This document shows positions 13,026 to 24,399 of a stretch of 64,000 nt of DNA, piece by piece; the stretch's first letter is position 1; each line of letters begins with the position of its first letter. The notes beneath the pieces are model-generated. The model had not been told where the DNA came from. It did not search any database and saw only the letters and a program-made list of their open reading frames with translations. The stretch spans positions 65,267,348 to 65,331,347 of the forward strand of contig OX344764.1 of NCBI GenBank assembly GCA_947034895.1. Reading direction: 5' to 3'. The translations under genes were made by a program, and so were the position numbers. The stretch comes from Rhytidiadelphus loreus (Eukaryota; Streptophyta; Bryopsida; Hypnales; Hylocomiaceae).

Positions 13026-14764
13026 GGTTCAAAGTTTTAGGTGATCGTAGCACTGTCACACTGACATGAAAACCATCTACAGCTTCCCCTTGAAAAGTCT
13101 TCGAGACTCTCAGCGAGTCGTACGCACACCTTAACTACAACAAAAAAATATAATCTACAGACTACGGTTAACTCTCGTACTTCGTAGAAAAGGACTGCAT
13201 TACACCTTAAACAGTGACTCTCCTGGTGCAATCGCTACTGGAGTGTGAGTTGAGCCAATCAAATCACAGTGCCGACACAGAGCAGCATATAAATCACAAA
13301 AATCCGTCCCACAAGAGCGCCACTTTCAAAACAGACTTCGCGTTCCCGCCCATCTACAAAAGATTAAAATCCTCTCTTGCTCCGGTTAAATTTTAAAAAA
13401 TCAAGAATCAATCGTTTCTGCTCAAGACTAAGCAATACACGCCTTGCTCAAAATCATACTCCAAACTCCGGCAATTCAAATAGTACGAGACAAACTAAAC
13501 AGTTTCTTTCAGCTCTCGAGAAAAGAAGTGCTACGTAATCCAAGATTGCAATTCTGAAGCGATCGCAAGAGTTGATTGAGCCAATAAAACCAACTTCCGC
13601 ATTGATCAAGCTAGCCCAAGAACCAAGCAATCATACCCGTTAAAGATTAAGCAAGCTGCGCGTTGCTCGGAATCATACTCCAAGTCCTGGACAATCAAAC
13701 AACACAAAGCGAAATGATCGAACAATCTCATTAACTCTCGAGAATGAATAATAAAAGTGCGACGCAAGACAAGTTTATATTCCACAACAAGCGCAAATTT
13801 ATAGCTAACAACAAGTGGCTGCTACCCGACGTACAAACTGTCAAGCACCCAGGGAATAAAATATTTTGACGCGCCTCAAACTGAAATTAAGAGAGTGAGA
13901 GCATCAAAGAATCCCTAAAAAATGAGCTTAAGCAACGCTTGGAAAATTTCTAGGAAATTGACTTTACCACCAGCTCGGTCACCGATGACGACGTGCACAA
14001 GCTCACACCACTGAAGCTCGTCCGGGAGTGCAGGATTGGAGCAAATGCGAGGCAACACAACTGCCGCGGATTCCTTCACCGCCCGCGGGTAGGGCACCCA
14101 TTCGCGTGGAGCTCTATCACCGTGGCTTGGAAAAGCACCCATTTGCCAGCTTTTTATCTGCAAAGTCTGGATGGACTTTGATTTATTTTATTTTATTAGT
14201 GAGGGCACTAAAATAGTGTTAGCTTGAAAATGAAAACCTTCCTCAACACGTAGTGAGAATCAAATGGCTTTGACACGAGAGGCTCTACCTCGTCAGCAAT
14301 GACCTGCATTTCGAAATGGCTTTGTCATGAAAGGACGTTTTGAACCTTGGTATTGATAAAAGTTGCATGTGAAGAAACAAATGGCTTTGACACGTGAGGC
14401 TCTCTCAAAACTTCGTCACATGTAACTACTACTTAGTAATATAAAGTTTCTTCTCCCCTTTGATCGAAGCCATTAAGATTCGCTCCAAATAAGGTAGTTG
14501 TCTGTAATTCCGACCCGCAACTTCAAAGCGTCCTTGTAGGAGGCTCTGAAATGGACACTAAGCAATTTTGAAATGGACACTAAGCAGTTTTGAAATGGGC
14601 TTTTGATAATGTGAGAGCTTAATAAGGTTTGATAGATGTTGGTTTATACTACATATATGGTGTAATAAGAGCCAGGGTGGGTCGATTTTGAACTAAGAGT
14701 GGATACAAGACATGTGTTCGCTTCATTTTTGCAAGAAACAAATTTATGGCTGAACATCCTTTCA
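13026..14764. other. Upstream region of the hydrolase gene; no confident gene
   Basis: This should hold the promoter and leader of the minus-strand hydrolase gene. No TATA box could be assigned firmly. A patch at about 13980-14135 is G+C- and CpG-rich compared with its surroundings and carries an 82-codon minus-strand open frame (13915-14163) with no recognisable motif. A 25-bp phrase GAAATGGACACTAAGCA repeats near 14550-14600, and AAATGGCTTTGACACG repeats near 14262 and 14381. Confidence 0.4.
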
Positions 14765-15260
14765 CTAAAATGATTCTCAGTCACTCATTAATTCTTGGAT
14801 TGATATGAAATTTTAGCCACACAAACTAGACTATTAGGCGCAACTTTTCCAACAAAAAAATATTGAAAACGAACCTTGTATGAAGAAGTTATAAGCCGCC
14901 GAAGTTCACTGTGATTGAAGAATGTCGGGATTTAGAACTTCGAATTGCTCCCAAACATTCAAAACAACTTGAATTAACATGAAAATTTTACCACAATAAC
15001 TAGACTTCAAGGGGAACATAACCCAACAAATTTTACTGGAAAAAAACTTAGAATGAAGGAGATAGAAGCCCCCAAAGCTGCAGCCAGCAGACGCAGTTTG
15101 GTGAACTTAAATTGAACTTGTGAACTTTGATTGGCTCCCAAAAAATCAATATAACTCTGATTGATCTGAAAATTTTATCTCACAAACTAGAAGAGAGAGC
15201 GAAAATTTTACAACAAGTTTTATTGAATTTGGAAATCGGATGCAAAAGTTAGAGCACTTT
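14765..15260. repeat. Degenerate tandem repeat, three units of about 190 bp
   Basis: Three consecutive blocks share the order: a CTCCCAAA/CAxTCAxT lead, TTGAATTxATATGAAA, ATTTTAxC-CACAAACTAGA, then AACAAxxTTTTAxTGAAA and a purine-rich AAGTTATAAG-like segment. The period is close to 190 bp. Identity is modest, so the tract is old. No reading frame is conserved across units. Confidence 0.5.
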
Positions 15261-16359
15261 GAATTGGACTTCAAAGTATGTGAAGACAATATTGATTCTT
15301 TGGCTTCAGTTTAGTAAAGGTCACATTTAGGAACCTTAAGTATTACTTGTTCAATGCTTCATTGCTTGGTTTTGGTCACACCATATCTTTTTTCAGACTG
15401 CGCGTGTGTGGGTTTTGCAAGGCCTAGGATCACAAATAGGTGCCTATGGCAGAATTCTTTGGAAATTCATAAGTAATTCATAAATGCTCAGAAAAATATG
15501 AAACCACTTGGGTTGCATCCCACATCAACTTCTCTTCAAGTGAAAAATAAGTGAAAATATTTTTAGGCATCTGAAAACCATCGAAAAGGCCCAACGGCTG
15601 GTAAACTGACGGTTTATGAGCACACTACCTTAATTGAAATCTATAAGAACTCTTAATCCCTAAAAGACTATTTAAGGAGATTACTTTTGATTTTCTGAAA
15701 ACTCAAGCAGGGTCTGTTGACTTCATAATTTGGAATTTTTGCATGAATTCTTTTAGGATGGATGCTAATCATCCTAATTTATGTGTGAAGCTTTGTTTTA
15801 TGTCATACATTCTCTAGAAAAATATTATTTAATTATTCTTGGATTGTATAATATATAAATATTAATTAATTATTCTTAATAATGAGGTGAAAGTTATGAG
15901 GAGTTTTATTTTGTGGGCAATGAATGTAGAAAAATATATAAAGTCATCTTTTGCACAATTGCACTCAGTTTTCAAATTTTTCAAATTAGAAAGAAAGAAA
16001 GGACACCTATTGTATACTAGAACATTCTCACCATTGGAATTAACAATTTTCAATTTCTTGTAAAATTTATTAGTAGTTTAATTATTTCTTTCATTCAATA
16101 CCACCTTCCACTTTATAATTTTCTTATAGATGGATGGACAATTTCATTAATCCTTGAAGGATAAGAGGGTGACCTTGGTAATCATCCCTTTTCATTACCG
16201 TGTGAATCATTGGCGTTAGAAATAGCAAAAGCACTTATTGGAAGTCAAAGAACTATATTAGACCTCCCTTTTTCACAATAAAATTCTAAAGATGAATAGT
16301 TGTGCTTTTGTCCTACTAGATTGATTCCGTGTCATCTATCAGACGTTTGAAGTCCATGT
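15261..16359. other. No gene seen
   Basis: AT-rich. Around 15435-15520 there is a diverged copy of a dispersed repeat also found near 19320-19430, 42270-42450, 49500-49690 and, inverted, 52680-52800 (phrases ATATGAAACCACTT and TTTGGAAATTCATAAGTAAT). Confidence 0.4.
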
Positions 16360-16361
16360 TG

Positions 16362-16795
16362 ACATTCAAGGGTTAAATGGCGGTATTCCATGTGCCATTT
16401 TTAGATTGCCTGGTCCTCTGCCCGGTCTAAACTATAAAAGTGACATCTAGGACTAGTATAGATTTTAGAAATCTTTAAATTATACAGATTTTATAAAATC
16501 TAGGACTAGTACAGATTTTAGAAATCTTTAAATAATATGTATTTTTAGAAATTTAGGATTGGTATAGATTTAAGAATCCTCAAATTATAGATTTTCATAA
16601 AAACAGGACTGATATAGATTTCAAACCGCACAGTCTGAATTGTAAATGTAACATCTAAAACAAATGTAGATTTCAGACATCTAGGAAAGGTGTAGATTTC
16701 AAACATTTTAGACAATTGTACATTTTAGACCGCCTAGTCTAAAGTGTAAAAATTGCCAAACTAGCGGATTGGTGCCATTTAACAAAATTGTCCAT
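16362..16795. mobile_element. Possible MITE with internal tandem repeats
   Basis: The left side GGTTAAATGGCGGTATTCCA and the right side GGTGCCATTTAACAAAATTG are imperfect inverted copies, and both resemble the ends of the smaller element at 23730-23845. Inside, at 16448-16640, a unit containing AGGACTAGTATAGATTTTAG is repeated about three times. No coding capacity. Boundaries are approximate. Confidence 0.4.
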
Positions 16796-17444
16796 ATGGA
16801 TATGAAAGTCTTTTTGGTTAAATTATTTACATGTATTCTCTACCCATTTAAAAATATATTGAATAAAACACACAAGTTATAAGGAAATACATGTTTTTTT
16901 CTCAAAGTGTTGAAAAGACAAAACTTCATGTTGGGGAAGGAGAGGATTGCTAGCATGTGAATTTCGGATCTTGTCTCCATGAGCCTAGGAATCTAAGCAC
17001 CTATGTTATAGCCATCTTCCATGATTATAGAGTACCTATTTTATAAGTATGTATGTTATAGACACCTTCAATGGTTGTAGGCTACTTACACCTAAGCTCA
17101 AGGTTCAAAGGCTCACATTTCTAGGCTCACATGCTAGCATTGTTATTTGGAAGGCCTAGAAAAGCCTTCATTTTGAAGTTTAGGCACATTGAACTTGCAA
17201 CCGGTGGGAATGTTCACTCTAAAATTTTGGGACAATGAACTTGAACAAGTTAACTAAAGGATCCTAAGGTTGGATTTGTTAAAAAATAATTATAGATGAA
17301 GATTGTAGCCTTACTTTGTGGACAAGTAGTTTGAAATAGTTTTGGACCTCTTCATACAAAAGAATTCTAAAATTTAAAGGAATAAAGAATCTACTTTAAG
17401 ATTTTGATAAATTTGAGCGGATATCCGTGGTATAAATATTTGAA
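16796..17444. other. No gene seen
   Basis: AT-rich, without motifs or splice structure that I can support. Confidence 0.35.
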
Positions 17445-17600
17445 AGAAAAAAGGTGGCAAAAAAGGGTAAAGGAAAAGGGTAAAGAAAAAAGGTGAATTT
17501 TTTTTTTTTGTTTAAAGATAAAAGAAAAGGATAAAAGAAGAAGATAAAAGAAGAGGGTGAAAAAAAAAGAATAAAAGAAAAAAGGAAAGAAATAGGTATT
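17445..17600. repeat. Polypurine tract (A/G on + strand)
   Basis: About 150 bases consist almost only of A and G, with repeated phrases such as GGGTAAAG, GGATAAAAGA and AGAAGATAAAAG. The long minus-strand open frames here (Phe/Ser/Leu-rich) are products of this low complexity and not genes. Confidence 0.7.
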
Positions 17601-17761
17601 CCATGTGTTCCGAAATGATTGTCCACTTTGAATGTCATGATTTTTTAAGGTTGTTTTGAGTAAGTCAAAAAATACCTCTTTGTAGCTAATTTTAATTAGG
17701 TTGCAATGAACACATGTGATGTTCTTCATTGATTCTAGTGATATAAAATTTGAAACTTTTC

Positions 17762-18414
17762 TTAACCCCTAAATGCCCAAGGCCTTTTTGAGCTTCTAGG
17801 AATTTGTTCTAAATTGAACAAAAAGACAACATTTTGATAAGTTGTATCAATTATTTTCGAATCGTAACCATACCAATTCAAACCAGGCATGTTAGAGAGC
17901 ACATAGGAAAAGAAAGCACAACAATATCACTGATGGATTAAAAGATTATAATGTTTGATCATGAGGGTGTTAAAACTGTGAAAGTAAGTTGAAGTCTTTC
18001 AATCCGCTTTTCACATATCAAATCTAAAAATTTGGTCACCAAAAAATACGAAGATAAAGGGCCTAACATGCATAACCCCAATCAATTCATGGCTTCTCAA
18101 AATCTACTCTACAATTTTTTAAATGAATTTCTAATGTGATTTTTTTCCAAGATCTAGTGTATTTGAGGCTCATTACCAAAAGCCCTCAACACTGCAAAAA
18201 GTCAAGATTTATAATGGACACCCTTGCACAAAATCTTGAATAGAAAAATCATAATCAATCATTTTCTAAATTGGATTTTTGATGCTAAAATTTGACTTCA
18301 AAAATTATTTTTTCAAAAATATAAACTACTAAAATTAGAAACTTGGTTAGGTTTTATTTAACTTCAAAGTATTGTTGACACCCAAATTTGGTGCCTTGGG
18401 CATTTAGGGATTAA
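17762..18414. mobile_element. Short TTAA-bounded element with 22-bp inverted ends
   Basis: The left end is TTAACCCCTAAATGCCCAAG and the right end is the near-exact complement (CTTGGGCATTTAGGGATTAA), one mismatch in 22 bp including the TTAA at both edges. The 653-bp interior has no gene. A related inverted copy lies at about 50185-50845. TTAA at both edges with CCCC(T)AA ends resembles the piggyBac arrangement, though PIF/Harbinger MITEs with TTA/TAA duplications are an alternative. Confidence 0.7.
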
Positions 18415-18553
18415 TTGTGTTTTTCACAATATGGTCAATAAAATTGGCTCATAAAAATATCAACAAAATTGTGGACAATCATTTTGAAACAAAGGGTTGT
18501 AAACGAACACATACAATTATTAATTCCACCAAGATAGAGACCGGGGAGGATAA

Positions 18554-18763
18554 GACCCCCTTATTGCCCCAACTAAGGATAAATGTGAAAATTGCCCCCT
18601 ATTTTTTGTTGCATAAATTTTATATTTCTTCACTTGCCCTAGCTAATTTGGGGCCTTTGATTGCAAATGAGAAATTCAGAATTTACAAATTTTATCATGG
18701 GTGACAAATAAAAAATTTCAGTGTTTTTTCTAAGAGGATAAAACATGGGGCAATAAGGGGGTC
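18554..18763. mobile_element. MITE, GACCCCCTTATTGCCCC family, copy 1
   Basis: GACCCCCTTATTGCCCC at the left and its inverse GGGGCAATAAGGGGGTC at the right enclose 210 bp. The interior phrases AATTTGGGGCCT(T/C)TGATTGC and GCCCCCTAT are shared with copies 2 and 3. Confidence 0.7.
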
Positions 18764-18778
18764 AATCCGCGCAGGGAG

Positions 18779-18989
18779 AATTGACCCCCTCATTGCCCCG
18801 GTCAACGTTGGTTTGAAAAAAAAAGCCCCCTATGTTGTGCCAATTTTTTGATAATTCTTGCATCTCCTGAGAGTAATTTGGGGCCTCTGATTGCAAATAT
18901 GAATTCAGAATTTCAAAAGAAAATTAAGTCTCACAAATAAAAAATTCCAGGGTTAACTTTGCCCTGGAGGGGCAATGAGGGGGTCAATT
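18779..18989. mobile_element. MITE, GACCCCCTCATTGCCCC family, copy 2
   Basis: AATTGACCCCCTCATTGCCC opens and GGGCAATGAGGGGGTCAATT closes a 211-bp element in tandem with copy 1. It is strongly similar to copy 3 at 42029, including the flanking GGGAGA before and CACCCTGGCC after. Confidence 0.75.
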
Positions 18990-19509
18990 CACCCTGGCCG
19001 GTCAATCCTCCTGGGCCCAAGATAGGCGGCACAACCGAAGTGATGGGCATCCATTGCTAAAAGAAGAAGCTTCGTCAAACTTGTGAGATACCGAAAGCAC
19101 TGGGCCTGCTAAGCTAACGTACTCCATGTGAACCTGAAGTGCTGTATATATATCCAAAGTGAATTGCCTCAGATTGCCGTCATGGAGTTAGATTTTTTTT
19201 GTTGGGTGACACTTTAGGAAAGCTGTCAACAGGCGGAGCTCACACTGAACATCTTCAGCTCAAAAAAGGCCCCTTCTCATCGTCATATGATACTAATATA
19301 GAATTGTTTTTCAATCATTTTTCAAAGACAGTAAAATAGATGTGGAACCTAACATAAGTGGTTTTGTATTTTTCCAAGCATTTTTGAATTAGTTATAAAT
19401 TTTCAAAGATTCTGGACATAGGCACCCTTGAAGCCCTCTGTTCATCGTCCAATTTTTGGACGTCGACGCAATTAGGGATTAAGGATCACCCTATCTCCAT
19501 TCTCCACCT
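18990..19509. other. No gene seen
   Basis: Includes a diverged copy (about 19310-19430) of the dispersed repeat containing TTTTTCAAAGACA and TTTCCAAGCATTTTTGAATT. No coding signal. Confidence 0.35.
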
Positions 19510-20060
19510 AAAAATAGGGACAATTTGAAGAAGATGGGCACTTTTAGAGCATACTACCTTAGTGTGCCATGTGCCATTGTTACAACCAAAATAAAAATAA
19601 AAATAATTTTCTATAAATTTTTAATTCAAAAAAACTTCAAAGTTCAATATCTTTCATACTGTAGGTCCAACTACCATGAAACAAAGCATGTGCACCCTTC
19701 CTCACCAATGGCTTTCCAACGGTACCAAGCATACAACTAGGGATGCAGGGTCTAGGAGATCTCACCATAAAATATAAACAAAACAAACAACCTAACTTAA
19801 TGGATGGACTAGTCATGTGCCATTGCCATTGCCATAGTCAAAAGAAAGTTAAAAGTAATTTTCTAATTTTTTTACTCATAAAAACTTTGAAATTCAATAT
19901 TTTTAATGTCATAGATCCAAATGTCACAAAACAAAGCCTAAATATCCCTCTTTGTCGAGGGCTTTCTAATGATACCAAGCACGCAATCCGAAGACGCATG
20001 GTCCAAGAGATCTCAACATATCAAACAAACATACAAACAAACATACAAACAAACTACTTA
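19510..20060. repeat. Tandem pair of about 248-bp units plus CAAA microsatellite
   Basis: ATGTGCCATTG, AAAGTTCAATAT, a TAGGTCCAA/TAGATCCAA block and CCAAGCA(T/C)(A/G)CAA recur in the same order at about 19567 and 19815. A diverged single copy lies at about 63640-63790. The second unit ends in repeated CAAACATACAAA at 20020-20055. Open frames inside are incidental. Confidence 0.6.
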
Positions 20061-20387
20061 TCTTTAATAAAGGATAGTTTGTCATTGTCAAATGATAAGG
20101 GTTAGAACTTTCATACAGGACATGGATACTTAAACATTGTTTATCAATGAGGCAAAGGGTTCCTTTCATGTCCTTGGAAACAGGACACCTACACATAGTG
20201 AACAATATTGTCTTATATGGTTCTTCAACAAACCCTAATCCTTGATTTAATTAATAAGATCCTCTTATATATCTAGCAAAGCATAATACCTTCTAAGCAT
20301 AGTGAAGACCATTACCTAGTTATACAATGATATGTATGAATTTCACTCATATGTCAACTCTATTTCCTAAAATAGATACACAATGAT

Positions 20388-20604
20388 CACTATAAGAAAC
20401 CCATGTTTTAGGTGATGTTTTGTAATTTTTTTAAACGGATTTTAGGTGACGTCCATTGCAACAAGCCCATGTTTTTATGTCAACATTGATGTTATGTTGG
20501 ACGTATTGTTGACATAAAAACATGGGCTTGTTGCAATAGACGTCACCTAAAATCCGTTTAAAAAAATTACAAAACATCACCTAAAACGTGAGTTTCTTCT
20601 AGTG
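20388..20604. mobile_element. CACTA-type hairpin MITE with GAT target-site duplication
   Basis: CACTATAAGAAAC at the left and GTTTCTTCTAGTG at the right, flanked by GAT on both sides (20385-20387 and 20605-20607). The two halves are inverted copies over about 95 bp each (for example GGTGATGTTTTGTAATTTTT and its complement), so the transcript would fold into one long hairpin. At 217 bp with no coding capacity, it is a miniature derivative of a CACTA element. Confidence 0.9.
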
Positions 20605-20930
20605 GATTAACATTGTTGTCACAAGCATTGCAAACAATCGTATATGTATCCATATCTATACAAGTGGAATCCATGCATGTAAATACATATGTATTTGGAT
20701 CATTTGATCCCCACATGTTTAAATTTTTAAATTTTGACCCTTGGCCAACCTACTTTTTGAAACAGATTGGTTGGTGTTTATGAGGGGATAGTTCATATGA
20801 CATGAATATGACTTTCTTGATGAGACTTTCATATAAAATTATTGCTTCAAAAACATATATAATCATACAAAACCTTTCTAGTATTATGAAATCTTGAAAT
20901 TTTTTATTTAAAAGAGTTCAAGTAGCTTCC

Positions 20931-21829
20931 TTAACCCCTAAGAGATCAAGACCTTTTTTCGCACTCAAAATTAAACTGCCATTTCTATAGCAAAGACTAA
21001 AACAATTTGAAGATTGTTTTTTTGTAAACATCTAACCATAGGATGTTATACCTAACTAGTACAAGAATGTGTGAAAAAAAATTCAAAATTTTTGACAAGA
21101 CAGATTGCAAGATATTTGTGTTTAAAGTGAAAAAAACAAGTTTTTCAACAGATTGTGGGACTAGATTATTTGACTTTGAACCTTCTCAACTTAAATTTTT
21201 TGTACTACAGGGTTTTGAGTTGTAAATCTATTTGGTGGAGAATTGAGTTGAGAGTCTAGAAAAAAATAAAAAAATAAAAAAACTTAATTTTTATTCTTTA
21301 AAAAATTATTATATAGAAGTAGATATAAGATAGAAAGAAAATCTAAATTATTAATATTTCTAAGATGGAATTAAAATGCACTATTTCCAATGGTGAGATT
21401 GTTCTAGAAAGCAAACTAAACCACGTGGAACTTTTTTTTTGAATTGTAAAAATTGCATTCAGAAATAAATCCTACAAGTTATTTTTTCAAGAAGATGCTC
21501 TAATTGCCCAAAAAACAAGATTGTCCGTAACTTTCTCATAACAAATCCAAATGGTATGAATAAAAGCTTTCCATGTAGACAAAAATATAGTCTATATGGA
21601 AATAAATAAATAATTTTTTTTTGTTGCTTCCTCTCCCTTGCTTTTAGCTTATTTGGGTTTAACTTTTATTCCCAAGCATTAATTAAAAAAAATTATATTC
21701 CCATGAAACTAATCAATTTTCCTATCTTCAAAAAAAGTTTCAAAAAATCAAGACATAAATTCAGACTGTAGGTACCTACCCAAAATCCCACTTGTCCCTT
21801 GAAGGGACAAATGGTCCTTTGGGGGTTAA
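20931..21829. mobile_element. TTAA-bounded dispersed element, CCCCTAAAGG family
   Basis: Starts TTAACCCCTAAG and ends CCTTTGGGGGTTAA. The right end (TGTCCCTTGAAGGGACAAAT region) is the inverse of the left ends of the copies at 38949 and 29638, so this copy is inverted relative to them. It is 899 bp and non-coding. Outer flanks beyond TTAA do not match. Confidence 0.6.
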
Positions 21830-22645
21830 ATTGCAGGGTCTTTTTATGTTTACTTAGTGAAATTTCATATCATATGAAAGCCAATTCATACACCAAAATT
21901 CATATTAATATTATATGAAAATGGCAATGGGACTAGGGAAATCATACTATTGTCACCCGATAGCCAAGTTTCTTTGGGCTTTACAACAAACAAACTATTC
22001 TCTTTACAAATGCAGACAAAATCATAAAGAAGTCACTTTTGAGTTGCACTACAGTAACTAAGGTAGAACCACCTAAAACTTTTGTTTGAGCTAATGTGTG
22101 TGTGAATCGAGAAATAATTATTCTGGGTTATTTATAAACTTGTAGACAAACGAGTTTTAATCTTTTTAATTATGTTTTTTGGAGAATTTTTGTAATTTAT
22201 ATGAATTTTCAAAGTCAAGACTTGAAGAGACGTTAATGTGTCCTAGCAATAGATTCATCTTTTAAGCACTTTTAGAAAGACCTGAAAAATCAATTTGTTG
22301 AAAATTCTATTACTACACAATGATATCATGCCATGTGTATAAGGTGGGTACACCTAAAAGCGCCACTTATTGGCACTTTGTATAGTTACTGTTGTTAGGC
22401 TGATTAGATTTTGATTTGTTGTGTGGGCAAGAACAAGCACATTCCAACGCACCAAAAAACATAAGATTTGAATATTGTATGCAAAAGTTATTAGCAGTCA
22501 AAGTCAGTTTTTGAAAGCACCATCTACAACCTGTAAAGATGACTGATTTTGAAAATGTATACTTGTTCTAGATGGCACTTTTAGGTCAGGTGCCATTTTA
22601 GGAGTACCTACCTTAGTTGGAGACATTCCACAAGGATGGTTTCAC
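21830..22645. other. No gene seen
   Basis: AT-rich; nothing beyond scattered homopolymers. Confidence 0.3.
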
Positions 22646-23575
22646 CCCTTAATCCCTTATATTCTTAGAGTATAATTTCACAAAAAGAACTCCAAAATTT
22701 CCATTTCTAGTACAAGTACCAAATTTTAGGGAATTTTTTTTTGATTCATGTAACTATAGGATCTTGTAGTACGTTGGATTGAAAAGATGTGGAATTTTTT
22801 TTTTAAATTTTCACAATGTAGATTGCAAGATATTAGCGTTTGAAGTGACAAAAATCCTTTTGGGGGCCCTACAAAAAATAGGGCAGTTGCACTTCACAAG
22901 GTCACACTTGTATGAAAAACTAATGTCCAAAATGGTGGTACTTCTTTGGATTTGTTCTTCAAGTCAAGTTGGCTACACACTTGAAAAAATTCAGGTCATT
23001 TGGAATTGTACAACATGTAGGGAAAAAATAGTAAGTAGAAAGAAGTAGAGAAAGATTCAAAATACTAAATGTTAAGAATTTAATTACGGACTTGAAAAAT
23101 GCCAATCCCAATGGTTGTAATGTTGTAATAACAATCTACATCCTATGATTTTATTTTATTCCCAAAATATTGAAAATTGAATTAAATACAGGACTTCAAA
23201 GTTTATTTTAGAGTAGAGAATCCATATTTGCCCACAAACTAAAACTCCTCATGACTTTCATCTCATTAATTGAAATGGAATGATTCAAAGTTTACCACGT
23301 ATATATAAATCTAGAAAAACAATCTCAAATTTTTATCTTTGAAAAAAGTGATTTTTTTTAGAATTTTTTTGACTTGCCTAGGTTGCCCGCATTTCATAGA
23401 AAATTACATATCATACAATAATTTTTTAACCATGTAGTTGTTATACCTTGAAGCTATTCTTTGGGCACATGTGTGAAAATTTCAAAGAAAAAAATAAGAA
23501 TTCCATTTGTGGAGAGCTACCTAAAATTTCTATGTTGCCAAAAAAATGTAGTTTGGTCCTTTAGGGGTTAAAGAT
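22646..23575. mobile_element. Probable further copy of the CCCCTAAAGG family
   Basis: The right end TTTGGTCCTTTAGGGGTTAA is clear and is preceded by GCCAAAAAAATGTAG, which recurs near 39590 and 29588. The left end (CTTAATCCCTTATATTC) is a weaker match. Open frames within are not supported as genes. Confidence 0.45.
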
Positions 23576-23729
23576 AAAGGAACAATCCAAATTTTCTAAA
23601 TTCAAAAGGTGCATTATAAAATAAAACTTTGAAAAATAATTTAACAATAGAATTAAAAAAAATTCGGTAAAAAATGATGTGTAGATCATATTGATATAGT
23701 TAGATCTACTACTATACTACTATATATAT

Positions 23730-23845
23730 AGGCAATTTCGTTAAAATGGCGGCAGTTTTTTGCCATTTTACTAGAATGTAGTGTTATTTTTCTAACAAAT
23801 GTAGTGCCATTATACTGGAATACCGCCATTTTAACGAAATTGCCT
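23730..23845. mobile_element. Small MITE with perfect 23-bp inverted ends
   Basis: AGGCAATTTCGTTAAAATGG (continuing CGG) at the left has its exact complement at 23823-23845. TATATA lies outside both ends, so a TA duplication (Tc1/mariner, Stowaway-like) is possible but cannot be told from the local AT repeat. The 116-bp element has no gene; its ends resemble those of 16362-16795. Confidence 0.7.
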
Positions 23846-24399
23846 ATATATATCAATAAAAATTAAAGCCAAATTTTTTGGAAGATTCTAGAATACTACA
23901 AAAGGTTCTACAAGGTACTAGAAGACTATCAATGTATCTAGAAGGTCCTTGAATGTTCATGGTAGTCATTGACATTGATGAACTATGAGCACGCTCATTA
24001 ATGTTTGACACAGGATAAAGTGTATGAGTATCAATGCACCTTGTAGCCTTACCTTTGCGGCTCAGTGTTCACAACTAACTCTAAATCACATTCTCTTCAT
24101 CTTCTTAGTAGAACAATAGGTCTTTTTGTTAATATGGCGGGACATTGTCATGCGTACAAGCAATGGACATCAATCAATCAACTCCTTTGCTCAACACTAA
24201 GGTTGGAGTGTCATGGGAGATAGGATGTTTGTCTTCCTTGTTCACATTCGAAGGGACGTCAACAAAACTTTGAAGAGGTGCTCTCTGGGGAGACGCACGC
24301 ATCTTGTGCACCAAATTGTTCATTGATCTTTGTAATGTAAATTTTGTCTACTTATCAAAATCACAAGACAACTAGTATAGGGGTAATTTCCAATGGAAA
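23846..24399. other. No gene seen
   Basis: Non-repetitive AT-rich sequence without supported coding segments. Confidence 0.3.

Noticed and set aside
14080..14095. Single CCGCGGGTAGGG resembling the array motif outside the giant element
   Set aside because: Only one partial match, without GCGAC on the left; treated as chance in a CpG-rich patch.
13915..14163. 82-codon minus-strand open frame upstream of the hydrolase gene
   Set aside because: No domain, no splice model and no link to the hydrolase start; kept only as a composition note.
17391..17729. Minus-strand Phe/Ser-rich open frame of 112 codons
   Set aside because: Arises from the polypurine tract; no motif or splice signal.
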